Source of the DNA: Cytobacillus praedii
Lineage (GTDB): Bacteria; Bacillota; Bacilli; Bacillales; Cytobacillaceae
NCBI RefSeq assembly: GCF_001439605.1
Contig: NZ_LMBX01000003.1
Coordinates: 193,805 to 257,804 of the forward strand
Length of the DNA: 64,000 bases
Direction of reading: 5' to 3'
This document shows positions 8,709 through 17,195 of the stretch, one piece after another. Below the pieces are notes generated by a model. The model saw only the letters and a program-made list of their open reading frames with translations, did not search any database and was not told the origin of the DNA. Position numbers and translations under genes: made by a program. Positions within the stretch are counted from its first letter, which is position 1, and every line of letters begins with the position of its first letter.

Positions 8709-8956
8709 GTCTAGCTGCGGCTTCTTGCCCCTCGAGGTCATAAGCCAAGCTGGCTAGAAGGTTTAAGAACAACCTTCCATCCAGCTTGTCTTATGCTTGT
8801 CGGGGGTGATCAAGGCGCCTCCGCATTTCGTGATGTCTAGCTACAGCGCCTACCCCCTCGAGGTCACAAGCCAAGCTGGCAAGAAGGTTAAAGAACAACC
8901 TTCCAGCCAGCTCGTCTTGTGCTTGTCGGGGGTGATCAAGGCGCCTCCGCATTTCG
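8709..8956. repeat. Two tandem R2 repeat units
   Basis: Units at 8709-8826 and 8834-8956 each begin TGTCTAGCT, contain CCCCTCGAGGTCA and end TCAAGGCGCCTCCGCATTTCGTG. Each inner part forms a long imperfect hairpin: the arm from AAGCCAAGCTGGC to AAGGTT pairs with AACCTTCCA to AGCT(T/C)GTCTT. An apparent reading frame across the pair is only the repeat. With the preceding R3 unit these fill the mutM-ytaF gap. Confidence 0.8.
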
Positions 8957-9022
8957 TGTTAACAAAGGATAGGCTTCTTCCATATACTATCTTAGCGATT
9001 GTCAGGGAGGAGTCCTATTCAT

Positions 9023-9658
9023 ATGATGCACTCGATCACACTTTTGTTATTAGCGTTTGCTGTAAGTCTTGATAGCTTTAGTGTTGGATTAACTTATGGC
9101 ATTAGAAAAATGCATATTCCATTTAAATCAATTGGCATAATCGCCTGTTGTTCTGCCGTTGCATTAATGATTGCAATGATGATTGGCCGTGTTTCAGCTC
9201 AATTTTTATCGCCTGCATTTGCGGAAAGCTTAGGAGGGATCATTCTTATTGGTCTCGGAGCATGGGTTTTATATCAATTTTTCCGTACTGAAAAGGCAAA
9301 GGATGTTCTTCCGCATGAGAAGACGATTATCAATTTTGAAATAAAATCACTAGGGTTAGTGATTAATATTTTGCAAAAGCCAATGTCTGCAGATTTTGAC
9401 AGATCAGGGACTATTACTGGAATAGAAGCATTAATGCTCGGAGTTGCTTTATCACTTGATGCTTTTGGTGCGGGAGTTGGTGCAGCCATGCTTGGCTATT
9501 CTCCTTATTATTTAGCATTAACTGTAGCAATCATGAGTTCATTATTTGTTTTTATGGGGATGAAAATCGGAACATTATTTTCTAAAAGCAGTTGGGTACA
9601 AAAATGTTCGTTCATTCCTGGTGTACTTTTAATTCTGCTGGGAATTTGGAAAATTTAA
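9023..9658 (+). CDS. ytaF: YtaF, sporulation membrane protein (MntP-like fold)
   Basis: Polytopic membrane protein of about 211 aa with five or six hydrophobic segments. It has the paired signature of the family: AVSLDSFSVGLTYGI near the N-terminus and VALSLDAFGAGVGA in the second half, an internal duplication shared with MntP/DUF204 proteins. Its place between mutM and coaE is that of B. subtilis ytaF, annotated as a sporulation membrane protein. Exact substrate is not known. Start at 9023 (or 9026) follows GGGAGGAG; an in-frame TTG at 8999 lies upstream of that site. It is 22 bp from coaE, likely cotranscribed. Confidence 0.85.
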   Translation: MMHSITLLLLAFAVSLDSFSVGLTYGIRKMHIPFKSIGIIACCSAVALMIAMMIGRVSAQFLSPAFAESLGGIILIGLGAWVLYQFFRTEKAKDVLPHEKTIINFEIKSLGLVINILQKPMSADFDRSGTITGIEALMLGVALSLDAFGAGVGAAMLGYSPYYLALTVAIMSSLFVFMGMKIGTLFSKSSWVQKCSFIPGVLLILLGIWKI

Positions 9659-9680
9659 AGGATTTAGGGTGAATTAACGA

Positions 9681-10280
9681 ATGTCTATTGTTGTCGGCTT
9701 AACAGGTGGAATTGCAAGCGGGAAGAGTACCGTTTCTTCCATCCTAATCAAAAAAGGAATAACAGTTATTGATGCAGATATTGAAGCTCGGTTAGCCGTT
9801 GAAAATGGCGAGGAAGCTTATTATGAAATTGTCCGCCACTTTGGTGACGAAGTGCTGCTTACGGATGGTTCAATCGATCGGGGAAAGTTGGGTTCGATTA
9901 TATTTCATAATCAAGAAAAACGTCTTATGCTCAATAATATTGTACATCCAGCTGTGCGGAAAAGAATGATCGAGAAAAAAGAAATGGCCATTAATAATGG
10001 GGAAAGGTTAATTATTATGGACATTCCATTGCTCTTCGAGAGTAAACTTACATTTCTTGTGGATAAGACATTATTAGTGTATGTAGATGAAACGATTCAA
10101 TTAGATCGACTAATGGAGCGTAATCAGCTTTCGAAAGAGGATGCAATTGCGAGAATCCGCTCGCAAATGCCATTAAAGGAAAAAATTCACTTAGCAGATG
10201 CTGTGATTAATAATAATGGAACAATTGAAGAAACAAAGAAGCAGTTAGGAGACATTCTAAAAAAATGGAATGCGATTTAA
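9681..10280 (+). CDS. coaE: Dephospho-CoA kinase
   Basis: Phosphorylates dephospho-CoA on the 3' hydroxyl, the last step of CoA synthesis; 199 aa. The P-loop GLTGGIASGKST is at residues 7-18, with the DADIEARLAV segment, the VHPAVRK motif and the lid region IARIRSQMP following as in the family. The ribosome site AGGGTGAA precedes the ATG. It ends at a clear terminator, so the unit is probably ytaF-coaE. Confidence 0.96.
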   Translation: MSIVVGLTGGIASGKSTVSSILIKKGITVIDADIEARLAVENGEEAYYEIVRHFGDEVLLTDGSIDRGKLGSIIFHNQEKRLMLNNIVHPAVRKRMIEKKEMAINNGERLIIMDIPLLFESKLTFLVDKTLLVYVDETIQLDRLMERNQLSKEDAIARIRSQMPLKEKIHLADAVINNNGTIEETKKQLGDILKKWNAI

Positions 10281-10302
10281 AAGAGCCGGAGGGCTCTTTT
10301 TT
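10279..10302 (+). terminator. Terminator after coaE
   Basis: AAAAGAGCC, a short GGAG loop region, then GGCTCTTTTTT. Confidence 0.85.
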
Positions 10303-10380
10303 GTATACATATTTTTCGTAAATTAACAGAATAATAAAACATTTAATTTCCACATTTTAATTATCGCAAATGTCCACCAA

Positions 10381-10424
10381 TATGTTATACTAATTACAAC
10401 AACAAACATTAAAAGTATAACATT
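10381..10424 (+). promoter_or_regulatory. CcpN-type operator pair upstream of gapB
   Basis: TATGTTATACT at 10381-10391 matches the B. subtilis CcpN consensus TRTGHYATAYW at every position. AGTATAACATT at 10414-10424 is the inverted form with one mismatch. CcpN represses gapB and pckA during glycolytic growth in B. subtilis. The pair sits 20-60 bp before the gapB start, and TATACT inside the first site could serve as the -10. Motif seen; binding inferred. Confidence 0.6.
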
Positions 10425-10444
10425 AATGTGGAAGGGGCCGTAAT

Positions 10445-11479
10445 ATGAAGGCAAATATTGCAATTAATGGTTTTGGGAGAATTGGACGAATGGTATTTAG
10501 AAAGGCCATTCTTGACGACAAACTTAATGTGGTTGCCATCAATGCAAGCTATCCTGCAGAGACTTTGGCACACTTAATAAAATATGATACAAATCATGGG
10601 CAATTTGAAGGGGAAGTTATTGCTGAAGAGGGAGCTATTATTGTAAACGGAAAGAGAGTTCAATTATTGAGCAACCGTAATCCAGAAGAACTACCTTGGC
10701 AGCAATTAAATATTGATATTGTTATTGAAGCAACAGGGAAATTTAATTCACGAGATAAAGCTGCTCTTCATTTAGAAGCTGGTGCAAAGAAAGTAATCCT
10801 AACGGCACCAGGAAAGAATGAAGATGTAACAATTGTTATGGGGGTAAATGAAAGCGCATTAAACATTAATGAGCATGATATTATCTCTAATGCTTCTTGT
10901 ACAACAAACTGCTTAGCACCTGTTGCGAAGGTTCTTGATGAACAATTCGGAATTGAAAATGGATTAATGACAACTGTTCATGCGTATACAAATGATCAGA
11001 AGAATATTGATAATCCGCATAAGGATTTACGCCGTGCACGTGCATGCGGCCAGTCAATCATTCCAACATCAACAGGCGCAGCTAAGGCATTGTCACTAGT
11101 ACTTCCGCATCTTAAAGGAAAGCTGCATGGAATGGCTTTACGAGTACCAACACCAAACGTTTCACTTGTTGATTTAGTTGTAGATCTTAAATCGGATGTA
11201 ACGATTGATCAGATCAACGAGGCATTTGAAGCCGCGTCTGAAGGTTCTTTAAAGGGTGTATTAGATATCACTGATGAGCCATTAGTATCTATCGATTTTA
11301 ATACAAATGAACACTCAGCTATTATCGACGGATTATCAACAATGGTAATTGGTTCCAACAAAGTGAAAGTCTTAGCATGGTATGATAACGAATGGGGCTA
11401 TTCTTGCCGTGTTGTTGACTTAACAAAATATGTGGCTAAGGAATTATACAATTCTTCAATAGTGAAAGTTGGAAACTAA
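10445..11479 (+). CDS. gapB: NADP-preferring glyceraldehyde-3-phosphate dehydrogenase (GapB)
   Basis: Gluconeogenic GAPDH, 344 aa. The Rossmann motif NGFGRIGR opens the chain; catalytic Cys152 lies in NASCTTNC. The coenzyme loop reads VVAINAS, lacking the Asp that holds NAD in the glycolytic GapA enzyme (VVAVND), which supports NADP preference. The sequence TNDQKNIDNPHKDLRRARA is also GapB-like. The gene lies next to speD as in B. subtilis. The CcpN-like operators upstream fit repression by glycolytic carbon sources. GGAAGGGG precedes the ATG. A hairpin at 11498-11530 ends the unit. Confidence 0.93.
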   Translation: MKANIAINGFGRIGRMVFRKAILDDKLNVVAINASYPAETLAHLIKYDTNHGQFEGEVIAEEGAIIVNGKRVQLLSNRNPEELPWQQLNIDIVIEATGKFNSRDKAALHLEAGAKKVILTAPGKNEDVTIVMGVNESALNINEHDIISNASCTTNCLAPVAKVLDEQFGIENGLMTTVHAYTNDQKNIDNPHKDLRRARACGQSIIPTSTGAAKALSLVLPHLKGKLHGMALRVPTPNVSLVDLVVDLKSDVTIDQINEAFEAASEGSLKGVLDITDEPLVSIDFNTNEHSAIIDGLSTMVIGSNKVKVLAWYDNEWGYSCRVVDLTKYVAKELYNSSIVKVGN

Positions 11480-11497
11480 ATAATTGCAAATGTTTGA

Positions 11498-11530
11498 GGC
11501 TTGCCGGGTTACTGGCAGGCCTATTTTAAA
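11498..11530 (+). terminator. Terminator after gapB
   Basis: GGCTTGCC and GGCAGGCC pair (one G-T) around GGGTTACT, followed by TATTTT. Confidence 0.7.
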
Positions 11531-11896
11531 TTGGGAGAACTTACAGCAGATGAACGGACAGGTTTGCTATGTTTCTGAGTGTAATTGTTTCAATTCCCAA
11601 TCAACAGGGGAAACCACCTCTGAAGAGCGTTTCACTTTATTATATCTGAATAGTCCCCGTTGTTTAGGAAAGGGTATAAAGGATGAAGTGCGAAGATCCC
11701 TTAATAAATTTTTTAAAAGCACATATTGCAAAAAGAAATCAAACAAAGTATACTAGTCCTCGTGAACTTCTTAAATTTTGGTTATAATGGCTACTTAAAG
11801 GGTTAGGACCTCTCTGGACTAACTTTCCCCCGTGGTAGTTGTGAACCATTGGAAACTTAGAAATTCATTATTATTGTTAAAGGGGGAAATTTGAAT
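11531..11896 (+). promoter_or_regulatory. gapB-speD intergenic region with speD promoter
   Basis: About 365 bases without a convincing gene. A 90-codon open frame here starts inside the gapB terminator without a ribosome site and is not accepted. A -10-like TATAAT lies at 11783-11788 with only a weak -35 (TCGTGA, 11760). This implies a leader of about 105 nt before speD with a small hairpin GTTAG/CTAAC and C-rich CCCCC; its function is not recognised. Confidence 0.45.
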
Positions 11897-12271
11897 ATGG
11901 AAACAATGGGTCGTCATGTAATCTCAGAATTATGGGGATGCGATTTTGAAAAGTTAAATGATATGGATTTTATTGAAAGAACTTTTGTAGGTGCAGCATT
12001 AAAGTCTGGTGCTGAAATTCGCGAGGTTGCCTTTCATAAATTTGCACCACAAGGTGTTAGCGGAGTGGTTATTATTTCCGAATCACATTTAACGATTCAT
12101 AGCTTCCCAGAACATGGATATGCAAGCATTGATGTATATACATGTGGTGATCTTGATCCTAGTATTGCTGCAAACTTTATTGCAGAGGCTTTAGGAGCCG
12201 AGACATGTGAGAATATTGAGATTCCTCGTGGTATGGGTCCTGTTCAAGTTAAGCAATCTAACATTCTATAA
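11897..12271 (+). CDS. speD: S-adenosylmethionine decarboxylase proenzyme
   Basis: Makes decarboxylated AdoMet for spermidine synthesis. The 124-aa proenzyme is of the short bacterial type and cuts itself between Glu62 and Ser63 in [15 protein letters not shown] to form the pyruvoyl group on Ser63; His68 and the later Cys in YTCGD are the usual catalytic residues. Start at 11897 gives METMGRHV, as in B. subtilis, with AAAGGGGG 8 nt upstream; a TTG at 11891 is too close to it. A terminator follows at once. Confidence 0.96.
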   Translation: METMGRHVISELWGCDFEKLNDMDFIERTFVGAALKSGAEIREVAFHKFAPQGVSGVVIISESHLTIHSFPEHGYASIDVYTCGDLDPSIAANFIAEALGAETCENIEIPRGMGPVQVKQSNIL

Positions 12272-12290
12272 TGAATATTGAGATGTGAAA

Positions 12291-12324
12291 CTCAAGAGGT
12301 GTATTTTATACACCTCTTTTTATT
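12291..12324 (+). terminator. Terminator after speD
   Basis: AGAGGTGTA and TACACCTCT pair around TTTTA, followed by TTTTATTTT. Confidence 0.88.
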
Positions 12325-12339
12325 TTGTCTAGATTATCG

Positions 12340-12485
12340 CAGATTAACGGGCAGTAAGACCCTTAACGAAAAGGAAGTCGAGGAAACACAAGTGAAGGAT
12401 CAACTGCCCGTAAATGCCCGATTGGTTCAACTAACCATCAGTTGGGAATGAAAGAAAACCCCTACTGATGGAAGTTTCACTTATA
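12340..12485. repeat. R4 two-hairpin element
   Basis: Two perfect hairpins in series. ACGGGCAGT (12347-12355) pairs with ACTGCCCGT (12403-12411), and CCATCAGT (12435-12442) pairs with ACTGATGG (12464-12471). No frame or promoter is visible inside. From memory, very similar units are scattered in other Bacillus genomes, but only one copy is in this window, so calling it a repeat is partly recall. Confidence 0.55.
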
Positions 12486-12488
12486 TTG

Positions 12489-12517
12489 TTGGGATTTTTC
12501 ATAAAAAATAGTACAAT
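12489..12517 (+). promoter_or_regulatory. Candidate SigA promoter of nrdR
   Basis: TTGGGA (12489-12494), 17-nt spacer, TACAAT (12512-12517), about 43 bp before the start codon. Confidence 0.5.
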
Positions 12518-12559
12518 AAGAGTATCATATATGAACGATTAGGATTCGGAGCTGATAAT

Positions 12560-13018
12560 ATGAAATGCCCTTCATGTCAAAGTAACAATACCCGTGTTCT
12601 CGATTCCCGTCCCGTCGATGATTACCGATCTATCAGGCGCAGAAGGGAATGCGAAAGTTGCGGGTACCGATTCACAACCTTTGAGAAGGTGGAGGAAATT
12701 CCGCTTGTTGTAGTCAAAAAAGAGGGGACAAGAGAAGAGTTTAGCCGTGATAAGATATTACGGGGATTAATTAAAGCTTGTGAAAAAAGACCAGTTGCTC
12801 TGAAGGAATTAGAGGAAATTACTTCTAGCGTTGAAAAGGAATTACGTAGCAATGGGGTTTCAGAAATTAAGAGTGATGCCGTTGGTGAAATGGTTATGGA
12901 CAGGTTAGCCAATATTGATGACGTAGCATATGTAAGATTTGCCTCTGTTTATAGACAATTTAAGGATATTAATGTATTTATTGAAGAGCTGAAGGAATTG
13001 ATAAAGAAAGAAAAGTAA
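12560..13018 (+). CDS. nrdR: NrdR, repressor of ribonucleotide reductase genes
   Basis: Zinc-ribbon and ATP-cone repressor of nrd operons, 152 aa, the standard length. The zinc ligands are Cys3, Cys6, Cys31 and Cys34, with the basic stretch [16 protein letters not shown] for DNA contact. The ATP-cone spans about residues 46-136 ([20 protein letters not shown]). It precedes dnaB as in B. subtilis, although a terminator at 13027 partly separates the two. Ends in Lys-rich tail. Confidence 0.96.
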   Translation: MKCPSCQSNNTRVLDSRPVDDYRSIRRRRECESCGYRFTTFEKVEEIPLVVVKKEGTREEFSRDKILRGLIKACEKRPVALKELEEITSSVEKELRSNGVSEIKSDAVGEMVMDRLANIDDVAYVRFASVYRQFKDINVFIEELKELIKKEK

Positions 13019-13026
13019 TCTTACTT

Positions 13027-13057
13027 GAGCTAAAAGAATTTCTTTAGCTCTTTTTTT
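13027..13057 (+). terminator. Terminator between nrdR and dnaB
   Basis: GAGCTAAAAGAA pairs with TTCTTTAGCTC (one bulged base), followed by seven T. Confidence 0.8.
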
Positions 13058-13093
13058 ACTTTGATTGGATGAAATAATGAAAGGTTGATGATG

Positions 13094-14515
13094 ATGGCTC
13101 AGCATTGGCAAGAAATGCTCCCTGTAGACAGATATACGGTTGCAGCTAATGGGTTATTGCATGAATATGACCGGAAAGTGCTAACCTTTTTGTATCAGCC
13201 TCTAATTGGGTCAACCTGCTTTAGTTTGTATATGACATTGTGGGCAGAGCTTGCAGAAAATCGATTATGGTCCAGCTCGAATACCCATCATAGTTTAATG
13301 AACTTTATGGACATGAATCTGGAAAGGATTTATCAGGCACGTGTAAAGCTAGAAGGAATTGGTCTGCTGAAAGTATATGAACGAAAAGATGATGAATCCC
13401 GTTCATTTATTTATGAACTTATCCCCCCTTTAACGCCTGAGGAATTCTTTTTAGATGGAATGCTTAATATTTATTTGTATAGAAAAGTGGGCAAAAATCA
13501 ATATTCAAGATTGAAACGTTTTTTTTCTGAGGAAAATATCTATTCAAAGAAAGAGTATCAAGACGTAACAAAATCCTTTCAGGATGTATACATGTCAGGA
13601 TATCAGGAGACAATCTCCCTTACTGCAGATACAGAACAAGCGATGCTTCCACCTGATGGACAGCATTTTATCGGAAGAAATGAACCGGAGAGTATTCAAG
13701 TTAGCCAAACGCTATTTAATTTCGATCTTCTAGCTGCTGGTTTGAATGAATCTCTCGTCCCGAAGAAGGCATTAACGAATAGAGTAAGAAATGCGATAAG
13801 TAATCTTGCCTTTTTATATGGGATCGATCCAATACAAATGAAAAATATTGTCATTAGTGCGCTGATGGAAAATAATGAAATCAATATTGAAGAGCTTAGA
13901 AAATCTGCAAGAGATTGGTATCAGCTGCAAAATTATGATCAGCTGCCATCTCTTGTTGATCGAACACAGCCCATTCTGCATCAAACACAAAAGAAAGAGC
14001 CTGAAACGAAGGAGGAAGAATTACTGCGTTATTTAGAGATGACTTCCCCAAGGCAACTTTTAAAAGATATATCAGGCGGCGCAGAGCCTTCAAAGTCAGA
14101 CCTGCAAATTATTGAAGATGTGATGTTTCAGCAAAAGCTGCTGCCAGGAGTCGTTAATGTTCTAATTCAATATGTTATGCTAAAGTCAGATATGAAATTA
14201 ACCAAAGCATATGTAGAAAAAATTGCGAGCCATTGGGCAAGAAAGAAAATTACAACAGCAAAAGAAGCTTTTGTTTTAGCGAAAAATGAACATAAACAAT
14301 ATACAGAGTGGGCTGACGGGAAGAAAACGCCAAAGGCATCAAAATCCTCTGGGAAAAAGAAGCCCATTCGTACTGAAATGCTGCCGGATTGGTTTGATGA
14401 TCAAGAGAAGCCAAGACCTGCTGGCAAGAAGAAAGATGATGAAGAACTGGAATTGAAAAAAAGGGAACTGGAAGAAACGTTAAAGAAATTGCGTTCAGGG
14501 GAGGGAACTGATTAA
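13094..14515 (+). CDS. dnaB: DnaB, replication initiation and membrane attachment protein
   Basis: Low-GC Gram-positive helicase-loading co-factor (not the E. coli DnaB helicase), 473 aa. It works with DnaD and DnaI to load the replicative helicase at oriC and at stalled forks. Visible: the conserved N-terminal YQPLIGSTCFSLYMTLW and LEGIGLLKVY, and a DnaB/DnaD C-terminal domain ending in a Lys-rich tail (SGKKKPIRTEMLPDWFDDQ). Start at 13094 gives MAQHWQEMLPVD, aligned to the known start, with AAAGG 9 nt upstream; three ATG codons in a row make the exact start uncertain by one or two residues. The stop overlaps the dnaI start by one base. Confidence 0.93.
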   Translation: MAQHWQEMLPVDRYTVAANGLLHEYDRKVLTFLYQPLIGSTCFSLYMTLWAELAENRLWSSSNTHHSLMNFMDMNLERIYQARVKLEGIGLLKVYERKDDESRSFIYELIPPLTPEEFFLDGMLNIYLYRKVGKNQYSRLKRFFSEENIYSKKEYQDVTKSFQDVYMSGYQETISLTADTEQAMLPPDGQHFIGRNEPESIQVSQTLFNFDLLAAGLNESLVPKKALTNRVRNAISNLAFLYGIDPIQMKNIVISALMENNEINIEELRKSARDWYQLQNYDQLPSLVDRTQPILHQTQKKEPETKEEELLRYLEMTSPRQLLKDISGGAEPSKSDLQIIEDVMFQQKLLPGVVNVLIQYVMLKSDMKLTKAYVEKIASHWARKKITTAKEAFVLAKNEHKQYTEWADGKKTPKASKSSGKKKPIRTEMLPDWFDDQEKPRPAGKKKDDEELELKKRELEETLKKLRSGEGTD

Positions 14516-15444
14516 TGGAAAAAATTAATGATACATTAAAACGTCTTGCTGGAAAGGGCGACTTTCAAAAAAGGTATGAAATGCAGCGAAGAGAGACATT
14601 GAATAACCCTGATGTGCAAGCTTTCTTAAAAAGCCATGAGGATGAAATAACTGCTGATATGATAAATAAAAGCTTAATAAAGCTATATGAATATACACAG
14701 CAAAGCAAGGAATGCAATCAATGTTCGAGCCTTGATAACTGTATAAATATGATGAAGGGCTATCACCCAAAGCTTGTCATCCAAAGGGGAAGCATTGACC
14801 TTCATTATGATAAATGTCTGCGTAAAGTAATGGATGATGAAAAGCGTAAAAATGAAAAACTAATACAAAGCTTATATGTCCCAAGCGATATACTCCATGC
14901 TTCTTTTGACGCTATTTATAAGGATGATGACAGGATTGACGCTGTCCAGAAAGCGGCATCTTTTCTTATGAGCTACAAACCTGACTCGAAACAAAAAGGG
15001 TTCTACTTCTATGGGAAGTTTGGGGTTGGAAAATCGTATTTATTGGGTGCTATTGCGAATGAACTTGCAAACAAAAAAGTATCTTCGATGATCGTCTATG
15101 TCCCTGAATTCTTACGGGAAATGAAAGGCTCAATTGCGGATTCTTCATTAAATGACAAAATTGCTGCCATTAAAAAGGTTCCTGTTTTGATGTTTGATGA
15201 TATTGGGGCGGAGACGATGTCAAGCTGGACTAGAGATGAGGTCCTCGGTCCCATTCTTCAATTTAGAATGCTAGAAAGCTTGCCGACATTCTTTACATCA
15301 AACTTCGATTTTCACGAGCTGGAGCACCATTTATCATACAGTCAGCGTGGCGAAGAGGAAAAGATGAAAGCAAGACGGATCATGGAACGAATTAAGTACC
15401 TAGCGGAACCCGTTTTAGTAGAAGGTCCTAATCGAAGGGTGTAA
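14515..15444 (+). CDS. dnaI: DnaI, helicase loader
   Basis: AAA+ ATPase that loads the DnaC replicative helicase, 309 aa. The N-terminal zinc-binding domain keeps Cys67, Cys70, His84 and Cys101, the same positions as the zinc ligands reported in B. subtilis DnaI. Walker A GKFGVGKS is at 167-174 and Walker B VLMFDDIG has Asp228-Asp229. The sensor region TSNFDF and an arginine-rich end (MKARRIMERIKYL) follow. The ATG shares its A with the dnaB stop codon, so translation is coupled. A strong terminator closes the unit. Confidence 0.96.
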   Translation: MEKINDTLKRLAGKGDFQKRYEMQRRETLNNPDVQAFLKSHEDEITADMINKSLIKLYEYTQQSKECNQCSSLDNCINMMKGYHPKLVIQRGSIDLHYDKCLRKVMDDEKRKNEKLIQSLYVPSDILHASFDAIYKDDDRIDAVQKAASFLMSYKPDSKQKGFYFYGKFGVGKSYLLGAIANELANKKVSSMIVYVPEFLREMKGSIADSSLNDKIAAIKKVPVLMFDDIGAETMSSWTRDEVLGPILQFRMLESLPTFFTSNFDFHELEHHLSYSQRGEEEKMKARRIMERIKYLAEPVLVEGPNRRV

Positions 15445-15461
15445 CAAAAATATTATTATTT

Positions 15462-15489
15462 AGCTGTCAGATAATCTGACAGCTTTTTT
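15462..15489 (+). terminator. Terminator after dnaI
   Basis: AGCTGTCAGA, TAA loop, TCTGACAGCT, then TTTTTA. Confidence 0.92.
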
Positions 15490-15555
15490 AGGCCCTTTTT
15501 AAGGGTGTTGCTTTTGAATATTATGTGAGAATGAAAATAGTCGACAAAAAGTTTA

Positions 15556-15690
15556 GTTGACTGAAGCGTAAGGTGCGAGACTCCTGCGGAAGGAGTGGGA
15601 CAGATGAGATCCTGCAGGAGATTGAGCTCCGAGGATGCTCACCGCCCACCCCGCGGGTCGCTGTGCATCCTTGTGCGAAAGAAAATTTCT
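15556..15690. repeat. R1 interspersed repeat, copy 2
   Basis: Begins GTTGACT and shares AAGGTGCGAGACTCCTGC, CTCCGAGGATGCTCACC and CCCACCCCGCGGGT with copy 1 at 7.5 kb, in the same orientation. Its right end has decayed: the AGTCAAC of copy 1 is not kept. Together with the dnaI terminator it fills most of the 388-bp gap before ytxC. Confidence 0.78.
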
Positions 15691-15832
15691 ACTCGATAAA
15701 CATTAATTAGTAGCAGTGTTTGCAGAAAAGATCCATATTTAAAAACCTTAAGACTTTTATGTGGATACTTCTATTTTGTCCAAGTCCCCCATATACATTT
15801 AAAACAGAGACTTTAACAAAGGGGGGATTTGG

Positions 15833-16705
15833 TTGATCGAAATCATTTTCCAAAAGAATGAAGATGCAAAGGATTTTTACCAATATCTACAGCTTTATCT
15901 TGCATCTTCTGCATTTTCTAATAATATTCTTCATTTTGAAGATCAACATATAGTAAAAATGAAAATTGAGTCAAACGGCGAGAAGTATGGAGAAATTGTT
16001 AAGGAAGCGTTTTACCAATTTATTATAAAAAGTAAACAGGATCATTGGTTTCGCAGAATTTTGGCTGAGCAATATTATTATGAAGATGAAGAAGAACAGC
16101 AGCAAATACTTGAGATTATCCACTCCATCCTTGAAGGAAGCAGAAAGGACCTTGCAGTGTTTGTTAGTGAATTAAATGTTGAAAACAATTTGAAGACAGC
16201 CATCAGCCAAATTTTTCAAGAAAATATTGCCTTTTCTTTTGATTCTTTTGTGAAATTTAGAATGCGCCCGCTAATGGACCAAATGGCGAAATTTGTGGAG
16301 ATCTCGATTGATGAATATAAGATGGAGCAGGAATACCAGATGTTTATTCAAACATTAAGGGACTTTCTGTCAAACAGGGAAGCAAAGCTTAACCAAATTC
16401 ATTTACTCATGGATGATGGGATTCACTTTTTTGATGATCAATTTTATGAAATCAAGCGTTCAGATCTTTTAAGAATGATTGACCGTAAGCTATTATTTAA
16501 CCATCCGGTATATGTAGACTCTGTTACAATCGCTCCTTTGCTATCCATCGCGCCAACTTCCATTTATTTATATGCAGAGGATAGGGAGCAGCCGCTTGTC
16601 AGGACGATTCATAATATTTTTGAGGAAAGGCTAATTTTTGTTCCAATTGAAAAGTTTTATGAATGTAAGAGGCAGTTTTCTTTTATTGCAGATGAAAAAA
16701 TATAA
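15833..16705 (+). CDS. ytxC: YtxC family sporulation protein
   Basis: 290-aa soluble protein at the position of B. subtilis ytxC, between dnaI and thrS; YtxC is annotated as a putative sporulation protein of unknown mechanism. There are no membrane segments or known catalytic motifs. The middle (about residues 80-180) is rich in Glu, Phe and Ile and helical in character (QQQILEIIHSILEGSRKD, FDSFVKFRMRPLMDQM). Starts with TTG, 6 nt after a run of GGGGGG. Confidence 0.85.
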   Translation: MIEIIFQKNEDAKDFYQYLQLYLASSAFSNNILHFEDQHIVKMKIESNGEKYGEIVKEAFYQFIIKSKQDHWFRRILAEQYYYEDEEEQQQILEIIHSILEGSRKDLAVFVSELNVENNLKTAISQIFQENIAFSFDSFVKFRMRPLMDQMAKFVEISIDEYKMEQEYQMFIQTLRDFLSNREAKLNQIHLLMDDGIHFFDDQFYEIKRSDLLRMIDRKLLFNHPVYVDSVTIAPLLSIAPTSIYLYAEDREQPLVRTIHNIFEERLIFVPIEKFYECKRQFSFIADEKI

Positions 16706-16714
16706 TGTGAGCCC

Positions 16715-16743
16715 TTGCTTTTCCGAAAATAACAAACTATAAT
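16715..16743 (+). promoter_or_regulatory. SigA promoter of thrS leader
   Basis: TTGCTT (16715-16720), 17-nt spacer, TATAAT (16738-16743); start expected near 16750, giving a leader of about 445 nt. Confidence 0.75.
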
Positions 16744-16764
16744 ACAGTACATATTAAGATTATC

Positions 16765-17170
16765 AGTAATTGTAATGATGAGGACAAGGGCATTCAAAAA
16801 ACGGTTTATAGAGAGGGAAGGCATGGCTGAAACCTTCCTAACACGATTGAGATGCTTACCGCCTTTGAACTTCAACTTTGAATTTTTGACTGAATATATT
16901 GCGGATAGTTTCAGCTAACCTTGTTTTTTTGATGAAGGTGAAGCAAGAAGCCCGAGAGGATCGGTGCGTATAATTATACGTAAGGATTCGAGGGAGTGCG
17001 GCTGAATAAGAGATTTGCCGTTTATTTCGTCAAAATAGTATGGGTTGACGGTACAAGCCGTTATCTTGCTACAAGTCATTTTTCCGTATGTATCGCTAAA
17101 TGAGAAGTAGGGTGGAACCACGTGTGTATACTAACTCGTCCCTTTTTTTAGGGACGGGTTTTTTTATTTT
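16765..17170 (+). promoter_or_regulatory. T-box riboswitch of thrS (Thr)
   Basis: Leader that reads uncharged tRNA-Thr. The T-box sequence AGGGTGGAACCACG is at 17109-17122. The likely specifier codon is ACC at 16858-16860, followed by a purine as usual. The terminator pairs CGTCCC (17137-17142) with GGGACG (17151-17156) before a T-run; the T-box region competes with it. The leader is longer than the 300 nt common for the class, but only one T-box motif is seen. Confidence 0.92.
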
Positions 17171-17195
17171 TTTATGGAAAATGGAGGAATAAAAA

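Noticed and set aside
8556..8956. CRISPR array
   Set aside because: Repeat units are over 100 bp, adjoining, with no regular short repeats or unique spacers, and no cas genes are present.
8797..9072. Open frame of 91 codons on the plus strand
   Set aside because: It is made of two R2 repeat units and runs into ytaF in another frame; no ribosome site.
11484..11756. Plus-strand frame of 90 codons between gapB and speD
   Set aside because: Starts inside the gapB terminator, has no ribosome site, and its product resembles nothing I know.
16915..17121. Minus-strand frame in the thrS leader
   Set aside because: Antisense to a conserved T-box RNA; chance frame.
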